Notes under the pieces: generated by a model | Database searches by the model: none | The model's input: only the letters and a program-made list of their open reading frames with translations | Told to the model about the DNA's origin: nothing | Shown: positions 50,065-59,871 of the stretch, one piece after another | How the letters are laid out: each line of letters starts with the position of its first letter | Numbering within the stretch: position 1 is the stretch's first letter | Made by a program: the position numbers and the translations under genes | Origin: Sulfurovaceae bacterium | Lineage (GTDB): Bacteria > Campylobacterota > Campylobacteria > Campylobacterales > Sulfurovaceae | NCBI GenBank assembly: GCA_028714675.1 | Contig: JAQTLV010000004.1 | Span: forward strand, 1-64,000 | DNA: 64,000 bases | Reading direction: 5' to 3'

Positions 50065-50811
50065 TTACCATTTTGCTTTTTCTATTTTTACCTCTTTAAT
50101 CAATGCGATTACAAGAATAACCAAGAAAAAAAGTGATGCACCGATAGTCCCTAAGTTTAGACCGCCATTTTCTATAGGTTTTGTAAGTAAATCTCCAAAA
50201 GTCGCTCCAAAAGGTCGTGTTAAAACAAATGCAATCCAAAAAAGTAATATCCAAGATAGCTTAGTGTAGTAGTGTAAAAGGGCTGTGATGATTAGCAAAC
50301 TACTAATAATCGATGCACTTACCATAAATCCAAGATTGAGATCATCAGCCAAAAAATCTCCAGCAGCAGTACCTAGTGTATTTGCTACTAAAAATGCAAT
50401 CCAGTAAAATATTTCAGCCGAAGATGTAGTTATACTCTCAACGGATAATGATTTTTCTTTGATGTACCAAAGCGCAAGTATGACAAATAAAATTGCTACC
50501 AATATCAATGAGCCTGCCAAATAGCCAAGTTCTAAAGTTCTATCTATATAATCAGATATAGCTGTGCCAAGTATGGCACTTGCGGTAAATGTGAGCCAAT
50601 ATACGATAGGTTCATATCTTTTTAGACTTAATTTGACAAACAAAAATAGTAAAAACATAATAGTAAAAATAACTATAGTTGTTCCATATCCTAAATCAAA
50701 AGTCATAGAGAACATATCGGCACCCGTTTCACCAAGCGTGGTTGCTGCTATTTTTATAACCCAATATAAAAACAAGATATGTGGAACGCGGTTTATTATT
50801 GAACTATTCAT
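50065..50811 (-). CDS. COG4705-type repeat membrane protein
   Basis: A 248-aa integral membrane protein made of four similar two-helix units, each with a conserved polar turn: GETGADMFS, LGTAISDYID, LGTAAGDFLA and FGATFGDLLT, followed by LGY/LGF/LNLG stretches. About eight transmembrane helices. The repeated Gly/Thr/Asp turns could line a pore or ligand site. Function unknown. Confidence 0.82.
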   Translation of the reverse strand: MNSSIINRVPHILFLYWVIKIAATTLGETGADMFSMTFDLGYGTTIVIFTIMFLLFLFVKLSLKRYEPIVYWLTFTASAILGTAISDYIDRTLELGYLAGSLILVAILFVILALWYIKEKSLSVESITTSSAEIFYWIAFLVANTLGTAAGDFLADDLNLGFMVSASIISSLLIITALLHYYTKLSWILLFWIAFVLTRPFGATFGDLLTKPIENGGLNLGTIGASLFFLVILVIALIKEVKIEKAKW

Positions 50812-51026
50812 ATTGTGTTTGAGTCCTATCAGAAAAAGATATATTTATAATAAATGATTATGACACAAAAAGGTAAATAAAGGTTTAATAATATTTTATA
50901 TTATTAATATATTTTCTTTATAATTTATTAATATTATAAGGAGTACAATGAATATAACAATTAGTATTCATATGGTCGCAAGATCTTAATTTATTATACG
51001 CCAATTTATGGCAAAAGGAGAATAAA

Positions 51027-51173
51027 ATGCTCGAAACTATAGCAGTTATTTTGGTTATACTTTGGATTCTAGGTTTGGTTAGTTCATATACTATGGGTGG
51101 ATTGATTCACATTCTATTGGTTATCGCAATAATTATAGTTTTGGTTCGTGTTATTCAAGGGCGACGCATATAG
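51027..51173 (+). CDS. Small membrane protein, lmo0937/DUF5670-like
   Basis: A 48-aa protein of two hydrophobic helices separated by SYTMGGLIH: AVILVILWILGLVSSYTMGG then HILLVIAIIIVLVRVIQG, ending RRI. The pattern matches the lmo0937 family of stress-linked two-helix proteins. A strong AAAAGGAG lies six bases before the ATG. A 13-codon open frame (50948-50989) precedes it on what is probably the same transcript. Confidence 0.8.
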   Translation: MLETIAVILVILWILGLVSSYTMGGLIHILLVIAIIIVLVRVIQGRRI

Positions 51174-51229
51174 GTTGTAGCCTGATTAGAGTTGTAGTTT
51201 AAAAGTTATTTAATGCAAAGAGAGATAAA

Positions 51230-51451
51230 ATGAAAACTGTCAAGATTTTAGGGATTGTATTGATTATTGCTGGTATCTTAGGAGCGGTTTTTGGCGGTTT
51301 TAATTATACTAAAGAGACACAAGAAGTCAAAATGGGACCAATAGAAATGACTGTAAAAGATAGACAGACAGTTGATATTCCTATATGGGCTAGTATAAGT
51401 GTGATGGTGCTTGGTGGGGTACTTCTTTTTTTGGAAAGCAAAAAGAATTAG
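51230..51451 (+). CDS. Small two-helix membrane protein, 73 aa
   Basis: Two hydrophobic segments (about 6-24 and 51-68) flank a polar loop of about 25 residues containing KETQEVKMGPIEMTVKDR. Resembles the DUF3185-type small membrane proteins seen in Campylobacterota and gammaproteobacteria; family membership is tentative. It lies 56 bases after the DUF5670-like gene and could be co-transcribed with it. Confidence 0.75.
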   Translation: MKTVKILGIVLIIAGILGAVFGGFNYTKETQEVKMGPIEMTVKDRQTVDIPIWASISVMVLGGVLLFLESKKN

Positions 51452-51547
51452 CCACCACACTTTTCAAATATACAGTATATGACTTTTATTAATATTATCA
51501 TCCATATAAATATAAACTAGATATAATTATCTAAAAATAGGTGCATA

Positions 51548-52130
51548 ATGACAATTTATAAAATTATAATAGCGTTTATTGTCATCTCTACAATGGGAAT
51601 GTCCGTTGAGCCAAGTTATGATAATGATATTACAAATACAATAAGAACGAGACCAATTGCATGGGCTCAGCCTGTTTTGGGTAGCAGTTTAGGCAATCTT
51701 TACAAGATAGATGATGAATTATATAGATCAAAACAACCAACAAGCAAAGATTTAGGTATTATAAAAAAATTGGGTATCAAATCCATACTCTCTTTTAGGG
51801 AATATCACGATGATAGTGATATTTTTAAAAAAGAAGACAATATAACACTATATAAAGTTGAAATTAGAACATCAAAAATGTCCGTAGATGAAATAAAACA
51901 ATCATTGGAAATAATAAAAAATGCTCCAAAACCCATACTTATACATTGCTGGCATGGAAGCGATAGAACTGGTGTGGTCACAGCATCAATATAGGATAGT
52001 TAAACAAAAATGGAGCAAAAAAGATGCCATAGATGAGTTTAAAAATGGCGGATATGGCTATCATGCAACAATCTATCCAAAGCTAGAGCAACTTTTATGG
52101 GGATTGGATGAAAATTTGTTAAAGTTTTAA
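51548..52130 (+). pseudogene. Dual-specificity phosphatase gene, frameshifted
   Basis: Signal peptide (about 1-20), then a cysteine phosphatase core with the HCx5R loop HCWHGSDRTG (Cys134, Arg140), LYRSKQPTSKDL and ILSFREYHDD. The first frame ends 8 codons after the loop (51992-51994), but the expected continuation, YRIVKQKWSKKDAIDEF and GGYGYHATIYPKLEQLL, follows at once in the next frame to 52130. One extra base around 51980-51993 would explain it. Either a real frameshift, a programmed shift, or an assembly error. The catalytic loop itself is intact. Confidence 0.8.
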
Positions 52131-52229
52131 TCATTTTTTCTTTTTAAATGTCAATTTGACATATTTTTTAAATCTATAAATTCAAATCAGATATAATAAG
52201 ACTAATAAAATATATACAAAGGATATGTC

Positions 52230-53582
52230 ATAAATCAGTCATATTTTATAGTTATTATCGTTTTGCTTGTAGTTGCAATTTTGATATTTGTATGGTTATG
52301 GATGAAAGCAAAATATGAATTATCATCATTGGAAATTTTAGCTAAACAGCTTCAAGAGAATTTAACAAGAGAACAAGATAATATTTTTTCGACAGATAAA
52401 ATGCTTCAAGAGCAAGAGAAAGCGTATTATAGTTTGGAAAAAGAGTTTGTGATATTACAAACCAAGTTTGAAGATGACAAACGAGCTTTCGAAGAAAAAA
52501 TAAAACTACTAGATGAAACAAAATCACAAATGAAGACAGAATTTGCACATTTGGCATCACAAATATTTGAACAAAAGTCAAAAACATTTGACGAAACACA
52601 TAAACAAGGCATAGATACGCTTTTAAAACCATTTAGAGACCAAATAGAGGCATTTTCTAAACAGAGTCGCGATATGTTCGTGCATGATGTAAAAGAGAGA
52701 CAGAGCATCAAAGATGAGCTTGTAAATTTAAAAACACTTAATGAAAGACTTAGTCAAGACGCCCTAAATCTTACTCAAGCACTAAAGGGCGAAAATAAAA
52801 CTCAAGGAAACTGGGGAGAGATAGTGCTGGAGCGAGTTTTAGAAGAATCTGGCTTGAGAGAAGGACATGAGTACGTTATACAAAATACATTAAAAGGCGA
52901 AAATGAAAAAGTATATCGCCCAGATGTGATAGTAAATCTACCTCACAAAAAACATATTGTTATAGATTCTAAAGTTTCCCTTGTAGCATATGATAATTTT
53001 ATAAAAGCCGAAAATGAAATAGATAAAGCTTCAGCCCTAAAAGCACATATAGCCTCAATAAATGCACATGTAAAAGGATTGAGCCAAAAGAAATATGAAG
53101 AGTTAGGGGGTTTAAAATCTCTTGACTTTGTACTTCTATTTATGCCAATAGAGGGTGCATTTTTGCTTGCACTTGAATCAGATAATGGATTTTTTAAAAA
53201 TGCATATGAGCAAAATATAATTATAGTTTCGCCTTCAACACTTTTGGTTACTCTTCGAACAATAGAGCATATATGGAGAAGAGAATACCAAGAGCAAAAT
53301 GCAATTAGTATAGCCAAATCAGCCGAAGCTCTTTATGACAAGTTCGCATTATTTGTTGAGGACATGGAGCGTATTGGTAAAAACATACAAACAACACAAA
53401 CAAGCTATGAAAGTGCTATGAATAAACTCTCATCTGGTAAAGGAAATTTAATAAATAGGGTTGAAGGCATGAGAAAATTGGGGCTTAAGCCTAAAAAACT
53501 TCTTTCTCTTTCGTCAAAAGAGGATGAAGATATACATATAATAAATAATGAAGATTATGTTGATATCGAAAATAAGGAGTAA
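52230..53582 (+). CDS. rmuC: DNA recombination protein RmuC
   Basis: Inner-membrane-anchored nuclease-like protein that limits inversions at repeats. One N-terminal transmembrane helix, a long coiled coil (about 40-160), then the RmuC domain: NWGEIVLERVLEESGLREGH, YRPDVIVNLPHKKHIVIDSK and VSPSTLLVTLRTIEHIWRRE. The first standard in-frame start is TTG 52263, which would truncate the membrane helix. An in-frame ATA at 52230, six bases after AAAGGA, would restore the whole helix (NQSYFIVIIVLLVVAILIF). I therefore set the start at 52230 but flag it as unusual. Confidence 0.8.
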   Translation: MNQSYFIVIIVLLVVAILIFVWLWMKAKYELSSLEILAKQLQENLTREQDNIFSTDKMLQEQEKAYYSLEKEFVILQTKFEDDKRAFEEKIKLLDETKSQMKTEFAHLASQIFEQKSKTFDETHKQGIDTLLKPFRDQIEAFSKQSRDMFVHDVKERQSIKDELVNLKTLNERLSQDALNLTQALKGENKTQGNWGEIVLERVLEESGLREGHEYVIQNTLKGENEKVYRPDVIVNLPHKKHIVIDSKVSLVAYDNFIKAENEIDKASALKAHIASINAHVKGLSQKKYEELGGLKSLDFVLLFMPIEGAFLLALESDNGFFKNAYEQNIIIVSPSTLLVTLRTIEHIWRREYQEQNAISIAKSAEALYDKFALFVEDMERIGKNIQTTQTSYESAMNKLSSGKGNLINRVEGMRKLGLKPKKLLSLSSKEDEDIHIINNEDYVDIENKE

Positions 53583-53594
53583 ATAATAACTAAA

Positions 53595-54152
53595 ATGAGT
53601 AAAATATTTTTTGTTATAGCAGGTATGTCTGTATTTTTTACTGGGTGTTTTGATGATGATTCTGCAAAATCAAAAGATGAGACCATAAATCATAGTGATA
53701 ATTCTGCAAAAGTATATGATCCATGCGAAATGTTAACATCAAAAGATATCCAAGAGATATTTCCAGGGGCAAATATAAAAATAACTACACATGATAAAGA
53801 AGCAGCAAATCCACTTGGCATGAGAAGATGTTATTGGGAAGCTAGCGAAGGTGATATGAAATTTGTACAACTTACCGTCTCATCTGATGCCGAAAGTAAA
53901 GCCATGAAAGTAGATAAGCAGTTTGAAAATAATAGACAATATATACAAAATGTCAAATCTGTATCAGAAATAGGTGATGGTGCATATTATGGCGGAAGTG
54001 GACTAAAGCTTGGTGCAGGACTTCATGTATTGGTAAAAAATAAAGGAGTATTGCTCGGTGTACAGGTAGGACTTGGTTTTGGTAATAGCGATGAGCAAAA
54101 ACATTTAGAAATTGAAAAATCTTTAGCGGAGAAAGTAGTCCAAAGATTATAA
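53595..54152 (+). CDS. Lipoprotein of unknown function, 185 aa
   Basis: Signal peptide with lipobox FFTGC (Cys18), acidic linker, then a folded domain beginning YDPCEMLTSKDIQEIFPGA and containing MRRCYWEA. Two cysteines may form a disulfide. The outline recalls DUF3558-like lipoproteins, tentatively. It lies 12 bases after rmuC and ends in a bidirectional terminator. Confidence 0.75.
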   Translation: MSKIFFVIAGMSVFFTGCFDDDSAKSKDETINHSDNSAKVYDPCEMLTSKDIQEIFPGANIKITTHDKEAANPLGMRRCYWEASEGDMKFVQLTVSSDAESKAMKVDKQFENNRQYIQNVKSVSEIGDGAYYGGSGLKLGAGLHVLVKNKGVLLGVQVGLGFGNSDEQKHLEIEKSLAEKVVQRL

Positions 54153-54174
54153 TTTTTAAGTAATAAAAAGCGTT

Positions 54175-54197
54175 AAAGAGGATAAAAAATCCTCTTT
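54175..54197. terminator. Bidirectional terminator
   Basis: AAAGAGGAT (54175-54183) pairs with ATCCTCTTT (54189-54197) around AAAAA, placed between two convergent genes. Confidence 0.75.
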
Positions 54198-54200
54198 CGT

Positions 54201-54734
54201 TTATCTAGCAATAGGAGCTATTTTGCTTCCATCTATAGCTATACCGCCCATCAATCCTGTTTCGTCAAATACAAAAGCAATAGCATCGCTTTCAAAGCTG
54301 ACAGTGCTTAAATCTTTGCTTGCACCCCACAATCCAACATTTATACCACCATCTACGCCAACAGTTAATCCATTGCTCTCTAGAAATTTATCTAATGCTC
54401 TTTGTGAAATAAATGCGATTAATATAGCTCTTTTTTGAGCCCCAATTTGATAGCCGATAGATCCTGAAGTTAGACTGTAATAACCTTTGTTTTCTCCATC
54501 ATATCTAAGAACACCTTCTCCATATTCACCACCTATAATAAATCCAGCCTTGTAAACTGCAGGGAATACAACATAGCCTTTAACTTTGCCTAAAAAGTCT
54601 TCGCCACCTTTTACATTTTTATAGAATTTTTGAACAGCAATATCTGCTTGTGCATTAATTATGACTGCATCTTCAGCAAAAATGGCTGTACTGCAAGCAA
54701 AAAATAAAATAAGAATAGAAAATATTTTTTTCAT
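54201..54734 (-). CDS. SYLF/YSC84-domain secreted protein
   Basis: A 177-aa protein with signal peptide (MKKIFSILILFFACSTAIFA) and a SYLF lipid-binding domain: GYVVFPAVYKAGFIIGGEYG, YSLTSGSIGYQIGAQKRAIL and FVFDETGLMGGIAIDG. Bacterial SYLF proteins are envelope-associated; the eukaryotic counterparts bind phosphoinositides. Function here unknown. Confidence 0.88.
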   Translation of the reverse strand: MKKIFSILILFFACSTAIFAEDAVIINAQADIAVQKFYKNVKGGEDFLGKVKGYVVFPAVYKAGFIIGGEYGEGVLRYDGENKGYYSLTSGSIGYQIGAQKRAILIAFISQRALDKFLESNGLTVGVDGGINVGLWGASKDLSTVSFESDAIAFVFDETGLMGGIAIDGSKIAPIAR

Positions 54735-54832
54735 TGTAAAACCTTTGATAAATTTTTATACATTTTATCAAAAAAAGATGAATTTATTGTGGAATTTTTA
54801 AGACCTCTAAAATTTAGTGGTCTTGGGAGTAT

Positions 54833-55417
54833 TTAAATTTTGCTTTGAACGAAAGCATCCATATTGTTTACAATTTCTTCTATTGTACCTTCACCATCAA
54901 TCACTTTTAAAAGATCTTTAGCACTATAGAATTCTTGTATATCTGCAAGAGGATCAGTATATACTTTCATTCTATTATAAAATACTTCTACATTATCATC
55001 ATCTCTAACTACTTCAGATTCTGCCGCACGACCCAAAATTCTTGTTTTTGCAGTCTCTTCGCTAACTCTAACTTCCATAACCGATGTTAGCTCCACATCT
55101 TTTTCGTTAGTTAGGTATTTGTCAAGTTCTACCATTTGCTCAACACTTCTAGGATAACCATCAATTACGATAACAGGAGTTGGAGCTTTTTTGATAGCCT
55201 CTACAATAGTTTCTATAACTATACCGATAGGCACTAAATTGCCTTTACTAACATAGCTATCTATAGTTTTTCCTCTCTCGCTTCCACTAGCTATTTCTGC
55301 ACGAAACATATCACCCGTTGAATAGTGAGTGATATTGTCATGTTTGGCTGCGATTAACTGTGCATCTGTAGTTTTTCCACTTCCTGGTGCTCCGATGATT
55401 AAAAATAGTTTTTTCAT
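54833..55417 (-). CDS. adk: Adenylate kinase
   Basis: Interconverts ATP+AMP and 2 ADP. P-loop GAPGSGKTTDAQLIA, YSTGDMFRAE, and the AMP site IDGYPRSVEQM. At 194 aa it is the short form without the zinc-type lid. Begins one base after the aspS stop; the two are co-transcribed. Confidence 0.94.
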   Translation of the reverse strand: MKKLFLIIGAPGSGKTTDAQLIAAKHDNITHYSTGDMFRAEIASGSERGKTIDSYVSKGNLVPIGIVIETIVEAIKKAPTPVIVIDGYPRSVEQMVELDKYLTNEKDVELTSVMEVRVSEETAKTRILGRAAESEVVRDDDNVEVFYNRMKVYTDPLADIQEFYSAKDLLKVIDGEGTIEEIVNNMDAFVQSKI

Positions 55418-57193
55418 TTATTGTCCTTTGTTTGTTTTTCTAATTCTAAGTGCTAGTTCATCAAGTTGTGCTTCATCAACAATACTAGGTGCATGTGTTA
55501 GAAGACATTGAGCTTTTTGTGTTTTAGGGAATGCTATAACATCTCTTATGCTAGAACTTCCTGTCATTATCATCACGAGTCTATCAAGCCCCAATGCAAA
55601 GCCACCATGTGGAGGTGCACCAAATTTTAATGCATCAAGCAAGAAACCAAATTTTTCTTTTGCTTCCTCTTCGCCAATTCCAAGAAGTTCAAAAACTTTT
55701 TGTTGAATTTCGTCTTTGTGGATACGAATAGAGCCACCACCTATCTCATAGCCATTTAATACTATATCATAAGCTATCGATTCTAATTCTTCTAGGTCAT
55801 CACATCCAACTTTGCCATTTTCATCAAGTTTAGGCATAGTGAATGGATGGTGAAGAGCTTTTATCTTTCCTTCTTCAACTTCAAACATTGGGAAGTCTAC
55901 AACCCATACAAATTCATATCTGTTTTCTGGAATGATATTCATTTCGTTTGCTAAGAATATTCTAAATCTACCCATGTAATCCCACACAAGTTTTTTATCC
56001 CCAGCTCCAAAGAATACAACATCACCTAGGCTTAGTTGGCATCTATCTATTATGGCTTTTAGGTCATCTTCACTAAAGAATTTAGTCAAAGGACCCTTTA
56101 ATCCATCTTCTTTCATTTGAAAATATCCAAGTCCACCAGCACCAAATTGTTTTACAAATGTTTCAAAGCCTTGCATTTGTCTTTTTGAAAATATATTATC
56201 ACCATTTGGTACTTTTAATGCTTTGATACGATTTTTCTTTGTATCGTTTGCGATATTGGCAAAAATTGCATTGTCACATCTAGCAAAAATATCAATCATA
56301 TCTACCATTGATAGGTCGTATCTCAAATCTGGTTTGTCTGAGCCATATTTTTCCATAGCTTCATTATATGTTATGCGGTTAAATGTTTGAGGAACTTCAA
56401 AGCCACAACCATTAAATACATCTGAAAGTAGTTTTTCTGCTATAGCGATAACATCTTCTTGGTTACAAAAACTCATTTCAACATCTATTTGAGTAAATTC
56501 TGGTTGTCTATCGGCTCTTAAATCTTCATCTCTGAAACATTTTGCGATTTGGAAATATTTATCAAATCCAGAAACCATCAAAAGCTGTTTAAATAATTGA
56601 GGAGATTGCGGAAGAGCATAAAATTCCCCATTATGAACACGGCTAGGAACTAGATAATCCCTAGCTCCCTCTGGTGTTGATTTGGTTAAAATTGGAGTTT
56701 CAACTTCCATAAAACCTAAGTTATCTAGTGTGTTTCTAGCTATGATAGAAACTTTACTTCTCAATTTAAATATTTTATGAGATTTCGGTGTTCTAAGATC
56801 AAGATATCTGTACTTTAGTTTGATCTCTTCGTTTACTCTGTCATCGCCCAGTTCAAATGGCATAGTTAGAGATTTATTTTCTATAATAATATTTGTTACA
56901 ACAATCTCTACTTTTCCAGTTTTGAGGTTTGGATTTTCCAAACCTTCGCCTCTAGCTCTAACAATACCAGTAGCAATGATTACGAACTGATCTCTTATCT
57001 CTTCAGCAATTTTGTGTGCTTCTACGCTGTCTGCTGGATCACAAACAAGTTGTAAAACTTCATCATTATCTCTAATATCAATAAAAATTACTCCACCATG
57101 GTCTCTTCTACTAGCCACCCAGCCAGCAACTGTTACTTGTTGCCCTATATGTTCTGTATTTACAGTTGAACAATAATGTGTTCTCACATGCAA
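55418..57193 (-). CDS. aspS: Aspartyl-tRNA synthetase
   Basis: Class II synthetase, bacterial type of 591 aa with the N-terminal OB-fold anticodon domain ([20 protein letters not shown]), motif 2 ([18 protein letters not shown]), the bacterial GAD insertion and motif 3 ([15 protein letters not shown]). Campylobacterota usually lack AsnRS, so this enzyme is likely non-discriminating and also charges tRNA-Asn for GatCAB amidation (known of the group, not shown here). Confidence 0.95.
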   Translation of the reverse strand: MHVRTHYCSTVNTEHIGQQVTVAGWVASRRDHGGVIFIDIRDNDEVLQLVCDPADSVEAHKIAEEIRDQFVIIATGIVRARGEGLENPNLKTGKVEIVVTNIIIENKSLTMPFELGDDRVNEEIKLKYRYLDLRTPKSHKIFKLRSKVSIIARNTLDNLGFMEVETPILTKSTPEGARDYLVPSRVHNGEFYALPQSPQLFKQLLMVSGFDKYFQIAKCFRDEDLRADRQPEFTQIDVEMSFCNQEDVIAIAEKLLSDVFNGCGFEVPQTFNRITYNEAMEKYGSDKPDLRYDLSMVDMIDIFARCDNAIFANIANDTKKNRIKALKVPNGDNIFSKRQMQGFETFVKQFGAGGLGYFQMKEDGLKGPLTKFFSEDDLKAIIDRCQLSLGDVVFFGAGDKKLVWDYMGRFRIFLANEMNIIPENRYEFVWVVDFPMFEVEEGKIKALHHPFTMPKLDENGKVGCDDLEELESIAYDIVLNGYEIGGGSIRIHKDEIQQKVFELLGIGEEEAKEKFGFLLDALKFGAPPHGGFALGLDRLVMIMTGSSSIRDVIAFPKTQKAQCLLTHAPSIVDEAQLDELALRIRKTNKGQ

Positions 57194-57327
57194 TCCTTAA
57201 CTAAATTTTGTCGCGATTATAACGAAAGTTTCATAAAGATTTCGATTTTTTGGATTTGTATATTTGCTTTAATTGCTTTTATGGTATTCTTATTTATAAA
57301 TAAATTTTACAGGATTTATACGACTTG

Positions 57328-58197
57328 ATGACAAAACTTTTAGAAAAAATAGATACTTTCGGATTCACTTTAAAGCCAAATGAACCAGAAATTGGAATGA
57401 TTTACAATAAGGTAAAAAAACTTTTTGAAAAACATGGATTTAAGGTCTTGTTGTCGAAAGAGGCTGGCGATATGATAGGTGAAGAAGGAATAGCATTTGA
57501 TGATATGTGTAAAGAGTCAGATGTGCTTGTTTCTCTAGGTGGAGATGGCACTTTGCTTTCATTAGTAAGAAGAAGTTATAAATTTAAAAAACCAGTTTTT
57601 GGTATAAATGCAGGCAGTTTGGGATTTTTGGCTGATGTGAGCTTGGATAATGTAGAAAATTTTATAAAAGATTTGATATCTCAAAACTATAGAATAGACG
57701 AACGCATGATGATAGAAGGTGTTATAAAATCAACAGATGGAAAGAAAAGCAGTTTTTTTGCATTTAATGATGTAGTATTGACTAGAAGTGCTATTTCTAA
57801 AATGGTAAAAGTGAATGCATCAATTGATGATAAATGGTTTAATACATATAGAGGTGATGGACTCATAGTATCAACTCCTACTGGCTCAACAGCATACAAC
57901 TTAGCAGTTGGTGGACCTGTTATGTATCCACTTACTCAAGCTTTTATTATGACTCCTATATCAGCACACTCACTTACTCAAAGACCACTTGTTGTTCCTG
58001 GGGATTTTACGATAGAGCTTACATCGCCTGATGAAAACAATATAGCAGTAATTGATGGACAAGATGATTATGAGCTTAAAGCAGATGATGTGCTTGTCAT
58101 CAAAGGTGCAAAAAGAGGAGCTAGACTCATTCATAGTTTAGAGAGAAACTATTTTGATGTATTGAGAGAAAAATTGCATTGGGGCGATAAACGATAA
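57328..58197 (+). CDS. nadK: NAD kinase
   Basis: Phosphorylates NAD to NADP. Contains the GGDGTLLSLVRR motif, NAGSLGFLADV, and STPTGSTAYNLAVGG. 289 aa from ATG 57328; a TTG directly before it is an alternative. It is divergent from aspS and adjacent to recN, a typical pairing. Confidence 0.94.
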   Translation: MTKLLEKIDTFGFTLKPNEPEIGMIYNKVKKLFEKHGFKVLLSKEAGDMIGEEGIAFDDMCKESDVLVSLGGDGTLLSLVRRSYKFKKPVFGINAGSLGFLADVSLDNVENFIKDLISQNYRIDERMMIEGVIKSTDGKKSSFFAFNDVVLTRSAISKMVKVNASIDDKWFNTYRGDGLIVSTPTGSTAYNLAVGGPVMYPLTQAFIMTPISAHSLTQRPLVVPGDFTIELTSPDENNIAVIDGQDDYELKADDVLVIKGAKRGARLIHSLERNYFDVLREKLHWGDKR

Positions 58198-58200
58198 TAT

Positions 58201-59733
58201 ATGGTAGAAAGTATTGTTTTAAAAGAACTTATTGATTTTGAAAATGAGAAAATAGATTTCAAACAAGGGCTAATTGTATTTACTGGCCCAAGTGGCGCTG
58301 GAAAATCTGTTTTGATGAGCGCAATATTGGGAAGTTTTGGGTTTAGTGTGCAAAATTATGCCTCTATGTGTGAGATATCTCTCTCTAAGCCAAGCGATAT
58401 GGATAGTGATTCTATTTTGCTTGAAGATGAGTTATATGTAAAAACTATTAAAAAAGACAAAGTAAGATTTCTTATAAATGATCAAAACATTTCAAAAAAA
58501 TCCTTGGAAGATATTTTTAATCCATATATCAAATATTTAAGTGTTAGAGATAAGGGAATACTTGATAGTCAAACATTGCTTGACTTAGTTGATGATTTTA
58601 TCGTTTCAAAAGATGAAAGTTATAAAAAAAAATTAGATGATTTTGCTTTTAAATTCAATGAACTTAAAAGTGCACAAAAAGAGTTAAATCTCATTATAGA
58701 AAAAGAGACAAAAATAAATGATTTGATAGAATTTGCAAAATTTGAAATCCAAAAAATAGATAGCATAAGCCCAAAGCTTAATGAATATGAAGATTTACTT
58801 GAAATTAAACAAAAATTATCAAAAATAGATAAAATCAAAGAGTCAATGAAAGCCATAGAAAATATATTTGATTATGAAAGCAAAATAGCTGAATTTTATA
58901 GGCTTTTAGATGTCGATGGTTCTGGTGTGTCTGATATGTTTAACAATATCAGAATTGATTTAGATGATGCTATGTCTAAAAATGTGGAATTAGAAGATAT
59001 GGATATAGAGGCTGTTTTAAATAGAATAGAGTCTCTGTCATCTTTAAAGAATAGATATGGTTCTATAGAAGAAGCTCTTGTTTTTAGAGATAAGAAAAAA
59101 GAGGAGTTAGAAAGTTTTAATCATATAATAGAAGATAAATCAAAGCTAGAAAATTTTATAAAAGAATATGCTTCTATACTTGATAAGTTGTCTAATGATA
59201 TGTCGTCCATTAGAAAAAATGAGTTTGATAATATTTTAAAAATATTAAATCCATTACTTAAAGATTTAAAGTTGCCAAAAGCTTCATTCGAAATTTCAAA
59301 AACCTCAATGTATGAACGAGGTGTAGATGAGATAGATATCAAACTAGGTGGCTCTAAAACATCAACTCTTAGTGGCGGGGAGTTCAACCGTCTAAGACTT
59401 GCTCTTTTGGTTTCAAGTACAATAAATGATGAAGGAAACTCAAAAGGCGTATTGATTTTTGATGAAATTGATGCTAATGTTAGTGGAGATGAATCAATAG
59501 CTATAGCAAATATGCTTTTAAAGCTTTCAAAAAATTACCAAATTTTTGCTATTTCTCATCAGCCGCATCTTGCATCAAAGGCAAATCAGCATATTTTGAT
59601 TACAAAAGATGAAAACAAGAGCAAAACGATAGTTTTAGATGATAATGGCAGAGTGGAAGAGATAGCTAGAATTATAAGTGGAGAGAGAAAAACACAAGAA
59701 GCTATCGATTTTGCTATGAAGCTTTTATCTTAA
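58201..59733 (+). CDS. recN: RecN-like DNA repair ATPase
   Basis: SMC-like ATPase for double-strand break repair. Walker A GPSGAGKSVLMSAI near residue 30; a coiled-coil region (about 145-360); C-terminal signature TLSGGEFNRLRLALL and Walker B GVLIFDEIDANVSGDES, then AISHQPHLASKA. 510 aa is shorter than E. coli RecN (553), as is usual in the phylum. Starts 3 bases after nadK. Confidence 0.92.
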   Translation: MVESIVLKELIDFENEKIDFKQGLIVFTGPSGAGKSVLMSAILGSFGFSVQNYASMCEISLSKPSDMDSDSILLEDELYVKTIKKDKVRFLINDQNISKKSLEDIFNPYIKYLSVRDKGILDSQTLLDLVDDFIVSKDESYKKKLDDFAFKFNELKSAQKELNLIIEKETKINDLIEFAKFEIQKIDSISPKLNEYEDLLEIKQKLSKIDKIKESMKAIENIFDYESKIAEFYRLLDVDGSGVSDMFNNIRIDLDDAMSKNVELEDMDIEAVLNRIESLSSLKNRYGSIEEALVFRDKKKEELESFNHIIEDKSKLENFIKEYASILDKLSNDMSSIRKNEFDNILKILNPLLKDLKLPKASFEISKTSMYERGVDEIDIKLGGSKTSTLSGGEFNRLRLALLVSSTINDEGNSKGVLIFDEIDANVSGDESIAIANMLLKLSKNYQIFAISHQPHLASKANQHILITKDENKSKTIVLDDNGRVEEIARIISGERKTQEAIDFAMKLLS

Positions 59734-59808
59734 CAAAGAAAATATTTTTTATGCTATAATAACGAAACTCTAAAATTAGAGAGTTAAATCTTAAGGATTA
59801 TTAATAAA

Positions 59809-59871
59809 ATGACTACAAATGATGTAGATTGTAGGTGCTTTAACCTGAATCTAAAAAAGGTGTCACAATGA
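59809..59871 (+). CDS. Possible 20-aa leader peptide overlapping the CNNM gene start
   Basis: ATG at 59809 opens a 20-codon frame (MTTNDVDCRCFNLNLKKVSQ) whose TGA stop overlaps the next gene's ATG (ATGA at 59868-59871). AAGGA lies 11 bases upstream. Such an arrangement could couple translation. It may also be a chance frame. Confidence 0.3.
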   Translation: MTTNDVDCRCFNLNLKKVSQ

